Both the position numbers and the translations under genes were made by a program. A DNA stretch of 42,232 nucleotides, from positions 1 through 42,232 of the forward strand of contig JAFZNK010000267.1 of assembly GCA_017550965.1 (NCBI GenBank), given 5' to 3'. Each line of letters begins with the position of its first letter. The first letter of the stretch is position 1. This DNA is from Thermoguttaceae bacterium. GTDB lineage: Bacteria > Planctomycetota > Planctomycetia > Pirellulales > Thermoguttaceae. Below are positions 23,958-32,469 of this stretch, one piece after another. The notes below the pieces were generated by a model. The model saw only the letters and a program-made list of their open reading frames with translations, was not told the origin of the DNA and did not search any database.

Positions 23958-24761
23958 CAAAACGGTCTAAAAAAGTATGCGTTGATCGTTGTAGTTGTAA
24001 TTGTATCGTTCGCGCGTACTCTGCAGAAAAAATGGCTCCCCGCAATAAGAAAACGTGGAAAACACTAACACGTTCCGTACAAAATTTAGCAGACGAACTA
24101 TGATATAATATTTTCTTATAGAATTTTAAAATTGATGTAACTCATTACTTTGACGGACTCAAATGAAAGTGAATTCTTGAATTTTTTCAGATTGTCAGAT
24201 AATCCAAAGGACGCGTATTCGAATTTGCTAACGAAAATACGGGTAACGAACTAATATAATCGCGCTATTAATTTCTCAGAAAACGCCGATATCTACAAAA
24301 CAAAACCAAAGAAGACTCCAAAAAGCCCTTAATAACGAAGACTAAAATTGCGAAAATCTATACTTTTTCACAATAAAGACCCTATTATCTACTGTCTGTC
24401 TGATTTTACAACCAATGGACCTTTTGTCAATATAGAAAGCCAAGTTTTAACAAAAAAGCGTCCTTTTGAATTCATTTTTCCCCCTAAAGAGGGGTGCAAA
24501 AAAGTATAGGTTTTCGCAAGTAGCTCTTAGCCTATTGATTCGTTTGCAAGACGTCAAGGACGCGCCGTCGACGATAGGACAACTTTAGAATAATATAGGA
24601 TTCCTAACATGAGCAAAGTCATTATTTACGTTGTCAAAATTTCTTCACGTCGGCGTTTTTCAAAGAATCATAGACGTTTCTTTCAGGAACGTTTGATATA
24701 ACGCGTCTGTTCGGGACGAAAGACGTTTTTTCACAGAATTTAATCGTTAAATAGGTGTTCA
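23958..24761. other. 804-bp AT-rich non-coding interval
   Basis: The base composition is clearly more AT-rich than elsewhere and no gene longer than about 30 codons is credible. It holds one MITE-like element (24348-24519). A 30-codon frame at 24609-24701 with a weak AGGA site is the best small-gene candidate but has no recognisable features. No tRNA or other known RNA was seen. Confidence 0.6.
24348..24519. mobile_element. 172-bp MITE-like element with 24-26 bp terminal inverted repeats
   Basis: Left end 24348-24371 begins TTGCGAAAATCTATACTTTT. Right end 24494-24519, read on the minus strand, begins TTGCGAAAACCTATACTTTT. They match with one substitution and a two-base length difference near the inner end. 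The interior is AT-rich with no frame. No target-site duplication is evident, so it may instead be a long hairpin. The TTGCGAAA word also occurs in the 41-bp repeats nearby. Confidence 0.55.
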
Positions 24762-25184
24762 ATGAAAACGATCCGTTTTTGGTCTATGCTGTTGGCAGGG
24801 CTAATTTTTTTATGCGCCGGATGCGGCGGTCCCCATTACAAGGTCTGTCAAGTTGAAGGGACCCTTTTGTACGACGGAACGCCTGTTCCGGAGACTGATA
24901 TCAGCTTCATGCCAGCGAATGGCGCTCGAGGCGCTTTGGCGCATTCCGACGCTCAGGGGCATTTTAAAGTCAGGTACACGCAGCAAGTCGAAGGCATTCC
25001 TCCTGGGGAATACAAAATCAGCCTTTCCGTCGAGCCTCTTGTGGAAAACGACGCGACGAAAGTTCGGGACGAGTTGCCCGACTTTAAGAAGTTGATCGCT
25101 CGGTACACGGCGGATTCGACGCCGCTAACCGTCAATATTTCAAAGCCTGACACAGAAATGAAATTGGAGGTTTCGCTGAAATAA
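24762..25184 (+). CDS. small lipoprotein with carboxypeptidase-regulatory-like domain
   Basis: 140 residues. Signal MKTIRFWSMLLAGLIFLCAGC with lipobox LCAGC (Cys21). The mature part VCQVEGTLLYDGTPVPETDISFMP and GIPPGEYKISLSVE follow the same pattern as the lipoprotein at 3710-4129. AGGTG lies 6 bases upstream of the start. It is 71 bp upstream of a DUF1559 gene and begins the long plus-strand block. Function unknown; outer envelope attachment is inferred. Confidence 0.75.
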   Translation: MKTIRFWSMLLAGLIFLCAGCGGPHYKVCQVEGTLLYDGTPVPETDISFMPANGARGALAHSDAQGHFKVRYTQQVEGIPPGEYKISLSVEPLVENDATKVRDELPDFKKLIARYTADSTPLTVNISKPDTEMKLEVSLK

Positions 25185-25255
25185 CGTGTTTGTTATTTCG
25201 GTTTGCGACATTTTTTTAAATTACGTTTACATCTAGCAAAAGGAAACGTTATACT

Positions 25256-26290
25256 ATGGTTAGGAACAATGTTAAGAAAAGCGGTTTCACGCTGGTCGAA
25301 TTGCTCGTCGTTATCGCGATCATCGGCATTTTGATCGGTCTGCTACTTCCCGCCGTTCAGGCGGCGCGCGAGGCGGCTCGTCGTATGCAATGCACGAGCA
25401 ATATGAAGCAACTCGCGTTGGCGACGCTGAATTACGAGTCGGCGACCAAAGCGTTCCCAGCGGGCAACATGTATTCCGATGCGATTGTGAGCGACGGAAG
25501 CAAGCAGGGGGCCTCGTTCTATCAGCAATCTGATGGTCTCGACGGCGGAAAAGACCGCGACTACACCGGCGCGATGCCCTGGAGCGCGGCGATTCTTCCG
25601 TATCTTGAAGCGCAGGCGGTCTACGATAAAATCGACTTTAGCGTTGCGTCGTACACGGCGATTAAGGTCGGGACAGGCGGAAGCGCCGGCAACGAAGGCG
25701 CCGGACATACGAACAACCAGGCTGCTGCGTCGATGGCTCCAGAAGTTTTCCGTTGCCCCTCCGCTGATCAAGGAGCTGCGCCGACGGGAACGTATAAGGA
25801 TTATGCGACGGCGGGCGGCGTTTTATATTATTACTGGAACACTTCCAACAACACCTGGACGTTTAACAAGACTCTCGATACTACGTATCCCGACCGCGCT
25901 AAGCTTCGCACGTCCATTATGAGCCGCAACAGCTGGATCAAATCTGGCGGAATTAAAGACGGAACCTCGAACACGTTCCTCTTCATCGAACGTCCGAATC
26001 TGGTTTCCACGGACGCTTACGGCGAACTGAACGTCAACTCCTTCATTTGGAGCGGCGACTGGACCAACGGCTACGTCCTGACCTACCCCGGAAGCTCCGC
26101 ATGGACGATCAATTCCCCGTCCCAGTATCCTTGGGAAATCGCGCGTAATCCCAGTTCCGGACATCCCGGCGGCGTGAACGCGGCGATGGCCGACGGTTCC
26201 GTTCGCTTCCTTTCGGAAACGATCAACATGGACGCCTATCGAGGCGGGTTTACTCGTTCCGGTAAGGAAACTTTCGTAATTGAAGAATAA
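25256..26290 (+). CDS. DUF1559 prepilin-type N-terminal cleavage/methylation protein
   Basis: 344 residues. [17 protein letters not shown] begins a prepilin-like signal that continues to residue 30 with [17 protein letters not shown] after it; [18 protein letters not shown] is the C-terminal DUF1559 signature. The middle (about 60-260) is the variable beta-rich part that differs completely from the copy at 4149-5162. AAAGGA lies about 10 bases before ATG 25256. It pairs with the preceding lipoprotein and precedes a glycosidase gene by 146 bp, as the other pair neighbours a GH28-like gene. Confidence 0.9.
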   Translation: MVRNNVKKSGFTLVELLVVIAIIGILIGLLLPAVQAAREAARRMQCTSNMKQLALATLNYESATKAFPAGNMYSDAIVSDGSKQGASFYQQSDGLDGGKDRDYTGAMPWSAAILPYLEAQAVYDKIDFSVASYTAIKVGTGGSAGNEGAGHTNNQAAASMAPEVFRCPSADQGAAPTGTYKDYATAGGVLYYYWNTSNNTWTFNKTLDTTYPDRAKLRTSIMSRNSWIKSGGIKDGTSNTFLFIERPNLVSTDAYGELNVNSFIWSGDWTNGYVLTYPGSSAWTINSPSQYPWEIARNPSSGHPGGVNAAMADGSVRFLSETINMDAYRGGFTRSGKETFVIEE

Positions 26291-26329
26291 CGCTCGTTTT
26301 TTGCGGACGTTTTTCAATTTAAGGAAATA

Positions 26330-26359
26330 GACGCGCGTCGGTGGCAGTCGGCGCGCGTC
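26330..26359 (+). terminator. possible hairpin after the DUF1559 gene
   Basis: GACGCGCG (26330-26337) pairs with CGCGCGTC (26352-26359), then GCCGTTT. The T-tract is poor, so read-through into the glycosidase gene is plausible. Confidence 0.3.
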
Positions 26360-26436
26360 GCCGTTTAGGAACCGCATCGGCAGCGCGTTCTGTCGCACAT
26401 ATGTCGCAAGTAAAGACGTTTTGGAAAGGTTCTTTG

Positions 26437-29283
26437 ATGGAAAATCGTTTTACGACCCTCGCCGCGTTCGCGTTGTTGGCAATGGCGTCGGCGTTTGTTC
26501 ACGGCGCGGACGGAGTTAGAGACGACTGGCTTCTGAATCCGACCCCCTACGTTTCCGAAATCCGCTTTGATAAGACGTCGCGTGAATTGACGCTGACGAA
26601 CGGACTGATCGAGCGACGTCTCGCGCTCTTTCCCGAGGCGGCGACCCTATCCTTGCGCAATTTGCGAACCGGCGAAGAATTCGTTCGCGCGCTTTCGCCC
26701 GAAGGACGCGTTACCGTCGACGGCGAAACGTATCCGATCGGCGGCTTGACGAGCGGTCCGGTCGCGAACTACTGGAAGGAAGAATGGAAGGCGGACGCGA
26801 AGCCGTTGAGAAACGCATATCGATTCGAGCGTTGGGAAGTCGGGGAAATCGAAGAGCGTTTTCCGTATAAACAACGTCCCGAATGGCTTTCCAAAGACGT
26901 TCAATGGCCGCCTAAAGGCAAGCGCGTCAACTTGTTCTTCCAACCGCCCGACGTCGTCCTCCCGCCCGACAGAGGAGCGACTCTCTTTGAAGACTCTTTC
27001 GTGGATTCGTTCGATTCTTCGTGGTCTCAACGCGTCAGCGACAAAGCGCCTCGCGTTTCGTTGTCCAACGAGGGAAAAGCGGGCGAAATTGCGGCTCCCG
27101 GTCCGGTGTGCGCGTATATTGAGCGTCGTTGGGAGCCGGGCGCTGTCGCGGCGCAATTCGTCCTTGATCTGGGCACGGAAAGGGGCGAGAATTCCTGGGG
27201 ACCCGGCGCGGCGGTCGTTTGCGACGACAAGATCGTCTCGGTCGTAGCATGCGCAGGGTCGCTTAAATACGCCGTTTGCGTCGACGGTGTCGAGTCGCTT
27301 TCAGGCTCGTTGCAACGCGAGCGCGAAATCGAATTGACGTTTCGTCTTGTCAAAAGTCCCGAGGGAAGCGCGGCGCCGTTCGTCTTGACGTACGAGGCGC
27401 GCCAACCGGGAGTCGAACCCGTCGAACTCGGCGCCGTCGAGGTTTCGTCGGAGCCGTCGCTCGTTCGATTCGGCAAAGTTGGACGAGGAGGATACGGAAA
27501 CGATTACGTCAAAGAAAAGTTGCCGGAAAACGTTTCCTATTCGCGCGTTCACTTGAAGCGCGCGGCGTTTTACGCGCCCGTTCCGGAAGACGTCGCGGAA
27601 AAACGCAACGAACTGCCGACCGTCGAAATTCAGTACGAAATATACGACGGGGCGCCGCTGATTTCCAAGAAGATGATAGTTTCCTGTCCGAAATCGTTGG
27701 GCGATCGGGAATTTCTTATTAATTCGTTTGTAAACGAAGAGCTTCGTTTGGTCGAGCCGGAATCGTTCATCGAATACAAGCCTTTCGACGAGCCTTTTAA
27801 CATCGCGGTTCTGAGCGATTACAATTTCAGAGGATACAATCCGTTAAATCTCATGAGCAATCCTGCGTATCGGATGAAAATCGATCCCGACTATCCGACT
27901 CAGATTTGCTATCAGCGCAATATGCCCTGTCTGCTCGAATGTTCGCCGGAACTCGGCCCCGCGCAATTTGTTAACGCGGATAAAAAGTTTGAGTCGAACA
28001 CGATCTTCGAGATTCTCTACGACAATACGGAACGCGAACGACGCGGACTTGCTCTGCGACGCGCCATGCGGATCCTCGCGCCCTGGACGGCCGAGAATCC
28101 GCTCATGTTCCACAAAGTGAGGTCGACGCCCGAAGAAGTTCGCAACGGGATCGAGCAATGTCGCGAGACGGGCTTTGAAATTCTCATTATGTCGTTTGGA
28201 TCCGATTTCAATCTTGAAAAGAACGATCCCGATTATCGGGAAACCTACCGACGTCTGAGTTTGGAAGCGAAACAGTCTGGGATCGCTTTGGGCGGCTACT
28301 CGCTGACGTGGTCGCGCGGCGCGGAAACGGACGCGGACAACGTTCACAATCCTCGTCCGACCTTTGGAAAGGGACCCTGTTTGCAGTCGACGTGGGGACA
28401 GAGTTATCTTCAGTCGCTAAAAGATTTTATGGAATACGCCGAATTTGGCGTTTTTGAAAACGACGGCCCTTATCCGGGCGATTTTTGCGAAGCGACCGAT
28501 CATCCCGGTCATCGCGGCAAAGAAGATTCCGTCTGGACGATACGCAAAGCGCAGGCGGATCTGTATCGCTGGTGCCGGGCTCATGGCGTCTACGTCAATC
28601 AGCCGGACGGATATTTTCTCGAGGGCGCGAACAAAACCGACATGATGTATCGCGAGTCGAACGGTTCTCTTCCGCGCGCCGAACAGGTTGTCATCGAACG
28701 TCAGAATATTTACGACAGCACGTGGGATCGGTCGCAAACGATGGGCTGGACGCTCGTCCCGCTGAGCCAGTATCAGGGCGGAGGCGCCGCCGCGACGATC
28801 GAGCCGCTTAAAGAGCATCTCGACCACTACGACTCCCGACTTGCCAATCATATCGGGTCGGGGACGCAATCGTGCTGGCGCGGTCCGAGACTTTACGACT
28901 GCGAGGAAACGAAAACGGTCGTGCTTAAATGGGTGAATTTCTACAAGGAAAATCGACGCATTCTTGATTCCGACCTGATTCATCTGCGTCGACCGACGGG
29001 GCGCGACTGGGACGGCTGGCTGCACGTCGATCCAGATCCGAACGCCAAAACGCGCGGAATGGCGTTTCTTTATAATCCGACTCAAGATATAATAAAGCGT
29101 CGGATCGTCGTTCCGCTTTACTATACAGGTCTGAAAGACAAGGCGCGCGTTCGTCTCGGAAACTCCGACCTTCAGTTGGGCGAGCCGTTTGACGTCGAAC
29201 TTGACGGCGCCGGAGAAACGCTCGTCGACGTCGAAATTCCGGCGGAATCGTACGCCTGGATTACGTTTGAAGAGGCAAAATAA
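26437..29283 (+). CDS. large secreted glycoside hydrolase-like protein (clan GH-D / alpha-galactosidase-like barrel) with inserted sandwich domain
   Basis: 948 residues from ATG 26437 (GGAAAGG 6 bases upstream, then signal peptide MENRFTTLAAFALLAMASAF, cleavage near VHG-AD). Residues 45-150 form an N-terminal beta domain (LTLTNGLIERRLAL resembles the start of GH36 and GH31 proteins). Residues about 155-375 are an inserted LamG/DUF1080-like sandwich (GATLFEDSFVDSFDSSW). From about 490 a TIM-barrel-like part follows: FEILIMSFGSDF, GIALGGYSL, FGVFENDGPYPGDFC, and a C-terminal beta domain near 870-945. I cannot place a catalytic nucleophile with confidence, so an exact family is not given. Its neighbours (GH36-like enzyme, acetyltransferase) suggest a galactose-containing substrate. 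Confidence 0.6.
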   Translation: MENRFTTLAAFALLAMASAFVHGADGVRDDWLLNPTPYVSEIRFDKTSRELTLTNGLIERRLALFPEAATLSLRNLRTGEEFVRALSPEGRVTVDGETYPIGGLTSGPVANYWKEEWKADAKPLRNAYRFERWEVGEIEERFPYKQRPEWLSKDVQWPPKGKRVNLFFQPPDVVLPPDRGATLFEDSFVDSFDSSWSQRVSDKAPRVSLSNEGKAGEIAAPGPVCAYIERRWEPGAVAAQFVLDLGTERGENSWGPGAAVVCDDKIVSVVACAGSLKYAVCVDGVESLSGSLQREREIELTFRLVKSPEGSAAPFVLTYEARQPGVEPVELGAVEVSSEPSLVRFGKVGRGGYGNDYVKEKLPENVSYSRVHLKRAAFYAPVPEDVAEKRNELPTVEIQYEIYDGAPLISKKMIVSCPKSLGDREFLINSFVNEELRLVEPESFIEYKPFDEPFNIAVLSDYNFRGYNPLNLMSNPAYRMKIDPDYPTQICYQRNMPCLLECSPELGPAQFVNADKKFESNTIFEILYDNTERERRGLALRRAMRILAPWTAENPLMFHKVRSTPEEVRNGIEQCRETGFEILIMSFGSDFNLEKNDPDYRETYRRLSLEAKQSGIALGGYSLTWSRGAETDADNVHNPRPTFGKGPCLQSTWGQSYLQSLKDFMEYAEFGVFENDGPYPGDFCEATDHPGHRGKEDSVWTIRKAQADLYRWCRAHGVYVNQPDGYFLEGANKTDMMYRESNGSLPRAEQVVIERQNIYDSTWDRSQTMGWTLVPLSQYQGGGAAATIEPLKEHLDHYDSRLANHIGSGTQSCWRGPRLYDCEETKTVVLKWVNFYKENRRILDSDLIHLRRPTGRDWDGWLHVDPDPNAKTRGMAFLYNPTQDIIKRRIVVPLYYTGLKDKARVRLGNSDLQLGEPFDVELDGAGETLVDVEIPAESYAWITFEEAK

Positions 29284-29330
29284 CGCGATAAACGCGCGCG
29301 ATCCAACTTTTGATAAAGGAAAGAAAAACC

Positions 29331-30137
29331 ATGAAAAAACTCGTTTGCTTCGCGGCTCTCGCCGTTCTTTCGCTCGTCGCTACCGGCGTTTTCGCTCAGG
29401 AAAAGGACAAGAGCACGCTCCGCCTTGTTTTTTACAACGTGGAACGCGGGGCGTGGGCCGCGCCGGACGAAATCGCCGCCATGCTCCGAGAATACGACCC
29501 TGACGTGGTCGGATTCAACGAGGTTCCGCAAGGGGATTGGACGAAGCGCGTCGGTTCCGCGCTCGGATACGATTATAGCTACACGGGGCGGATTTCTTCC
29601 GCGATGGTTTCCGCCAACTTTAAAGAAGATTGGGGGTTGGACAAGTACAAGTCGATTCTTAGCCGCTATCCGATTCGCGACGCTCGCGAGATTCTACTCG
29701 ACGCGCCGGGCGGTTGGAATCAAGCCTCCGGAGTTGGCGTTACTATTGACGTAAACGGCAAAAAAGTTGCGATTTACTCAACGCACCTTTGTTTCAACGA
29801 GAATTGGGACGATCACGCGAAACAGCTTTTCGACGGGGTGGTCAAACACGACGCCGACGCCGACTTGATCATAGTCGGAGGCGATTTTAACTGCCATGTC
29901 GATCACGCTTCCGGAATCAAGCATTTTCTTGACGGCGGATTCAAAAATAACTGGCTCGAACTGAAGATCGACACGGCCGACCTGTTTACATATAGCGCCC
30001 AAGATCCCGACGACAATCTCGGCGTTATTGATCAGATCGTCTTTAAAGGCGACGCGCGTGCGACAGACGGCGGGATCATCGAACTTGAAAAAGCTTTATC
30101 CGATCACAAGCCAATCTGGCTCGAATTGAAATTCTGA
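29331..30137 (+). CDS. secreted endonuclease/exonuclease/phosphatase (EEP) family protein, copy 1
   Basis: 268 residues from ATG 29331 (AAAGGA 10 bases upstream). Signal peptide 1-22 (cleavage VFA-QE). All EEP metal- and phosphate-binding motifs are present: YNVE, GFNEVPQ (metal Glu), STHLCF, GGDFNCH, GVIDQIVF and LSDHKPI. The fold covers DNase I, sphingomyelinases and sugar-phosphate or inositol-phosphate phosphodiesterases, so activity on a phosphodiester is likely, but the substrate is unknown. Its location 47 bp after the large glycosidase, and export, argue against DNA repair. A close paralogue follows 92 bp later. Confidence 0.85.
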   Translation: MKKLVCFAALAVLSLVATGVFAQEKDKSTLRLVFYNVERGAWAAPDEIAAMLREYDPDVVGFNEVPQGDWTKRVGSALGYDYSYTGRISSAMVSANFKEDWGLDKYKSILSRYPIRDAREILLDAPGGWNQASGVGVTIDVNGKKVAIYSTHLCFNENWDDHAKQLFDGVVKHDADADLIIVGGDFNCHVDHASGIKHFLDGGFKNNWLELKIDTADLFTYSAQDPDDNLGVIDQIVFKGDARATDGGIIELEKALSDHKPIWLELKF

Positions 30138-30229
30138 CGGAAGACGATTTCCAAGACGACTTGACCGCGCGCTCGTCGGACGTTCGACGGTCGATGCGGC
30201 GCAACCTTTTGCCAAAGGAAAGAAAAACC

Positions 30230-31024
30230 ATGAAAAAACTCGTTTGTTTCGCGGCGCTCGCCGTCCTCTCGCTCGTTACGACCTGCGTTTTCGCTCAGGA
30301 AAAAGAAAAGGATACGCTCCGCGTCGTCTTCTTTAACGTGGAATATGGCAATTGGGCCAACCCCGATGAAATCGGGGCCATGCTCAAAGAATACGACCCG
30401 GACGTCGTCGGATTCAACGAAGTTCCGCAAGGCGACTGGACGAAGCGCGTTGGACTTGCGCTCGGATACGAGCATAGTTACACCGGGCGTATTTCCTCCG
30501 GATTGCGTTCCGCCAACTTCAATCTGGACAAATACAAGTCGGTTTTGAGCCGTTATCCGATTTACGATACGCGCGAATTCCTGCTTGACGCGCCCGGCGG
30601 CTGGAATTCCGCGTCCGGAGTCGGCGTTACGCTTAACGTCAACGGCAAGAAAGTCGCGGTTTATTCCACGCATCTGTGCTTCAACCAGAATCAGGAAGAC
30701 CACGCGAAACAACTTTACGACGGAATAACGAAACACGACGTCGACGCCGACCTGATTATTGTCGGAGGCGATTTTAACTGCCACGTCGACCATACGTCCG
30801 GAATCAAACATTTCCTTGACGGCGGTTATAAAAACGTCTGGCTCGAATTGAAGATCGATACGACCAATTTGTTCACCTACAGCGCGCAAGATCCCGACGA
30901 CAATCTTGGCGTTATCGATCAGATCGTCTTCAAAGGCGACGCGCAAGCGACCGACGGCGGGATCATTGAGCTTGAAAAACCTTTGTCCGACCATAAGCCG
31001 ATCTGGCTCGAATTGAAATTCTGA
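30230..31024 (+). CDS. secreted EEP family protein, copy 2
   Basis: 264 residues from ATG 30230. Very similar to copy 1 over the entire length, including the ribosome site and the first 12 or so codons (AAAGGAAAGAAAAACCATG occurs before both). It lacks about five residues of copy 1 between SANF and LDKYKS. Signal peptide 1-22; all EEP motifs (NEVPQ, STHLCF, GGDFNCH, DQIVF, SDHKPI) are kept, so it should be active. A gene duplication after which both copies stayed under selection is the simplest reading. The 3' neighbour 106 bp away is the HGSNAT-like acetyltransferase. Confidence 0.85.
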   Translation: MKKLVCFAALAVLSLVTTCVFAQEKEKDTLRVVFFNVEYGNWANPDEIGAMLKEYDPDVVGFNEVPQGDWTKRVGLALGYEHSYTGRISSGLRSANFNLDKYKSVLSRYPIYDTREFLLDAPGGWNSASGVGVTLNVNGKKVAVYSTHLCFNQNQEDHAKQLYDGITKHDVDADLIIVGGDFNCHVDHTSGIKHFLDGGYKNVWLELKIDTTNLFTYSAQDPDDNLGVIDQIVFKGDAQATDGGIIELEKPLSDHKPIWLELKF

Positions 31025-31130
31025 CCTCGCGGGTCGCTGGTATTCTTTATTTCCGATTCCCTTTCGCCGCGAATTCGTCGACGCGTTCGACGGACGTCGC
31101 GGCGCGTCCTTTATTGACAAAGACTCTGCC

Positions 31131-32384
31131 ATGACAAACATACCCGAACTACCCAAGCCGCGTCCGGAACGACTCGCGTCTCTCGACGCGTTGCGCGGCT
31201 TTGACATTTTTCTCCTGCTCCTGGTCGATTACATCGTGGAGTCGTATCGATCGGGACCTTTCGCGACTTATGAAGGCAAATACGACTCCTGGCTTCCTTT
31301 CTTAAATCAGTTCCGTCATACGGGCTGGGGCGGCTTTTCGCTTTGCGATTTGATCATGCCTCTGTTCCTATTTATGGCGGGCGTCGCGATTCCTTTCGCG
31401 CTCGCGAAATATATCGGACCGAATAAAACTAGAAAAAACGGCGCGTTATGGTTCAGAATTATTCGGCGCGTCGTCGTTCTGTGGATCTTCGGCATGTGCG
31501 TTCAGGGCAATTTGCTCGACCTGGTTCCATGCGAGTTCAAGCCGTATTCAAACACCCTTCAAACGATTGCGGCCGGGTATTTCTTCGCGTGTCTGGCGTA
31601 CTTATATCTGCCGCGCTGGTCGCGTTACGTTCTGTTCGTTCTTTTGCTCGTCGCGTATTGGGCTGGTTGTACATGGATAACGTTCGAGTCGCAATACGGA
31701 ACGTTTGGCGGCGGGAGCTTCTCGCATCCGACGAATTTGCCTTACGGAATCGACGCGACGATTCTGGGACGCTGGATGCATTACGCGACCGTCGAAAACG
31801 GACAAACCGTGCTAGCTCCATGGTACCCTTACGCCTGGATTTATCCGACGATGAACTTTACCGCGACGACCCTGTCCGGCATGTTTGCCGGCGAGGCGCT
31901 CTTTAATACGCGCGAGAAAATGAAAACGCAAGACGTTTCTAAATCGACGATGTTCCTTCAGGTTAAGGCGTTTTTGGCGATCGCCGCGACCGGCGTCGTT
32001 TTTCTCGTTCTCGGCAAGCTTTGGGATAAAGTCCCCGAAGGTTCCGCCGCTTATTGCCCCGTCATTAAACAACTTTGGACGTCCTCGATGGTCTTGTGGA
32101 GTTCCGGGTTGAGCTTGCTTCTCCTGGCGTTCTTCTACCTGATCTACGATATGTTCAAGTTGCGGATTCTCAAGACGTTTTTCATCGTCTTCGGAGCGAA
32201 CGCCATCGCCGCGTATATGCTCGTTCATATCTTCCATTTCGATCAGATCGCCAACTGTCTTACGCATGGGTTTGAACAATACGTCGGCGCGTGGCAAAGC
32301 GTGATCGACAACATCGTCGGAGCCGCGATCGTGTGGTTTATGCTTTGGGATTGCTGGAAGCGCGGCAAGATTTTGCGCGTATAA
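31131..32384 (+). CDS. HGSNAT/NagX-like membrane acyltransferase (DUF5009 family)
   Basis: 417 residues, about ten to eleven membrane segments and no cleaved signal. The N-terminal motif RLASLDALRGFDIFLLLLVD is the hallmark of the heparan-alpha-glucosaminide N-acetyltransferase family (usual form R-x-x-SLD--RG); DLIMPLFLFMAGVAIPFAL is the second conserved segment. The human relative moves acetyl from cytosolic acetyl-CoA across the membrane to terminal glucosamine; bacterial members may acetylate sugars in the periplasm. The family is often found in polysaccharide-use loci, as here. The exact acceptor cannot be read from the sequence. Confidence 0.85.
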   Translation: MTNIPELPKPRPERLASLDALRGFDIFLLLLVDYIVESYRSGPFATYEGKYDSWLPFLNQFRHTGWGGFSLCDLIMPLFLFMAGVAIPFALAKYIGPNKTRKNGALWFRIIRRVVVLWIFGMCVQGNLLDLVPCEFKPYSNTLQTIAAGYFFACLAYLYLPRWSRYVLFVLLLVAYWAGCTWITFESQYGTFGGGSFSHPTNLPYGIDATILGRWMHYATVENGQTVLAPWYPYAWIYPTMNFTATTLSGMFAGEALFNTREKMKTQDVSKSTMFLQVKAFLAIAATGVVFLVLGKLWDKVPEGSAAYCPVIKQLWTSSMVLWSSGLSLLLLAFFYLIYDMFKLRILKTFFIVFGANAIAAYMLVHIFHFDQIANCLTHGFEQYVGAWQSVIDNIVGAAIVWFMLWDCWKRGKILRV

Positions 32385-32469
32385 TAAGAGAGAACGTCGT
32401 TCGCGCGTTTTTAGACGCGACTTCGCCGGAAGCGCGCGGCTTTTTTTTAGATCGTTTGGGAGTGAATCA

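Noticed and set aside
24031..24103. Short frame starting MAPRNKKTWKTL in the AT-rich interval
   Set aside because: Only 23 codons, no ribosome site and no recognisable similarity; may be a gene remnant.
24609..24701. 30-codon frame in the AT-rich interval
   Set aside because: It has a weak AGGA site but basic low-information sequence and no family; could be real but cannot be supported.
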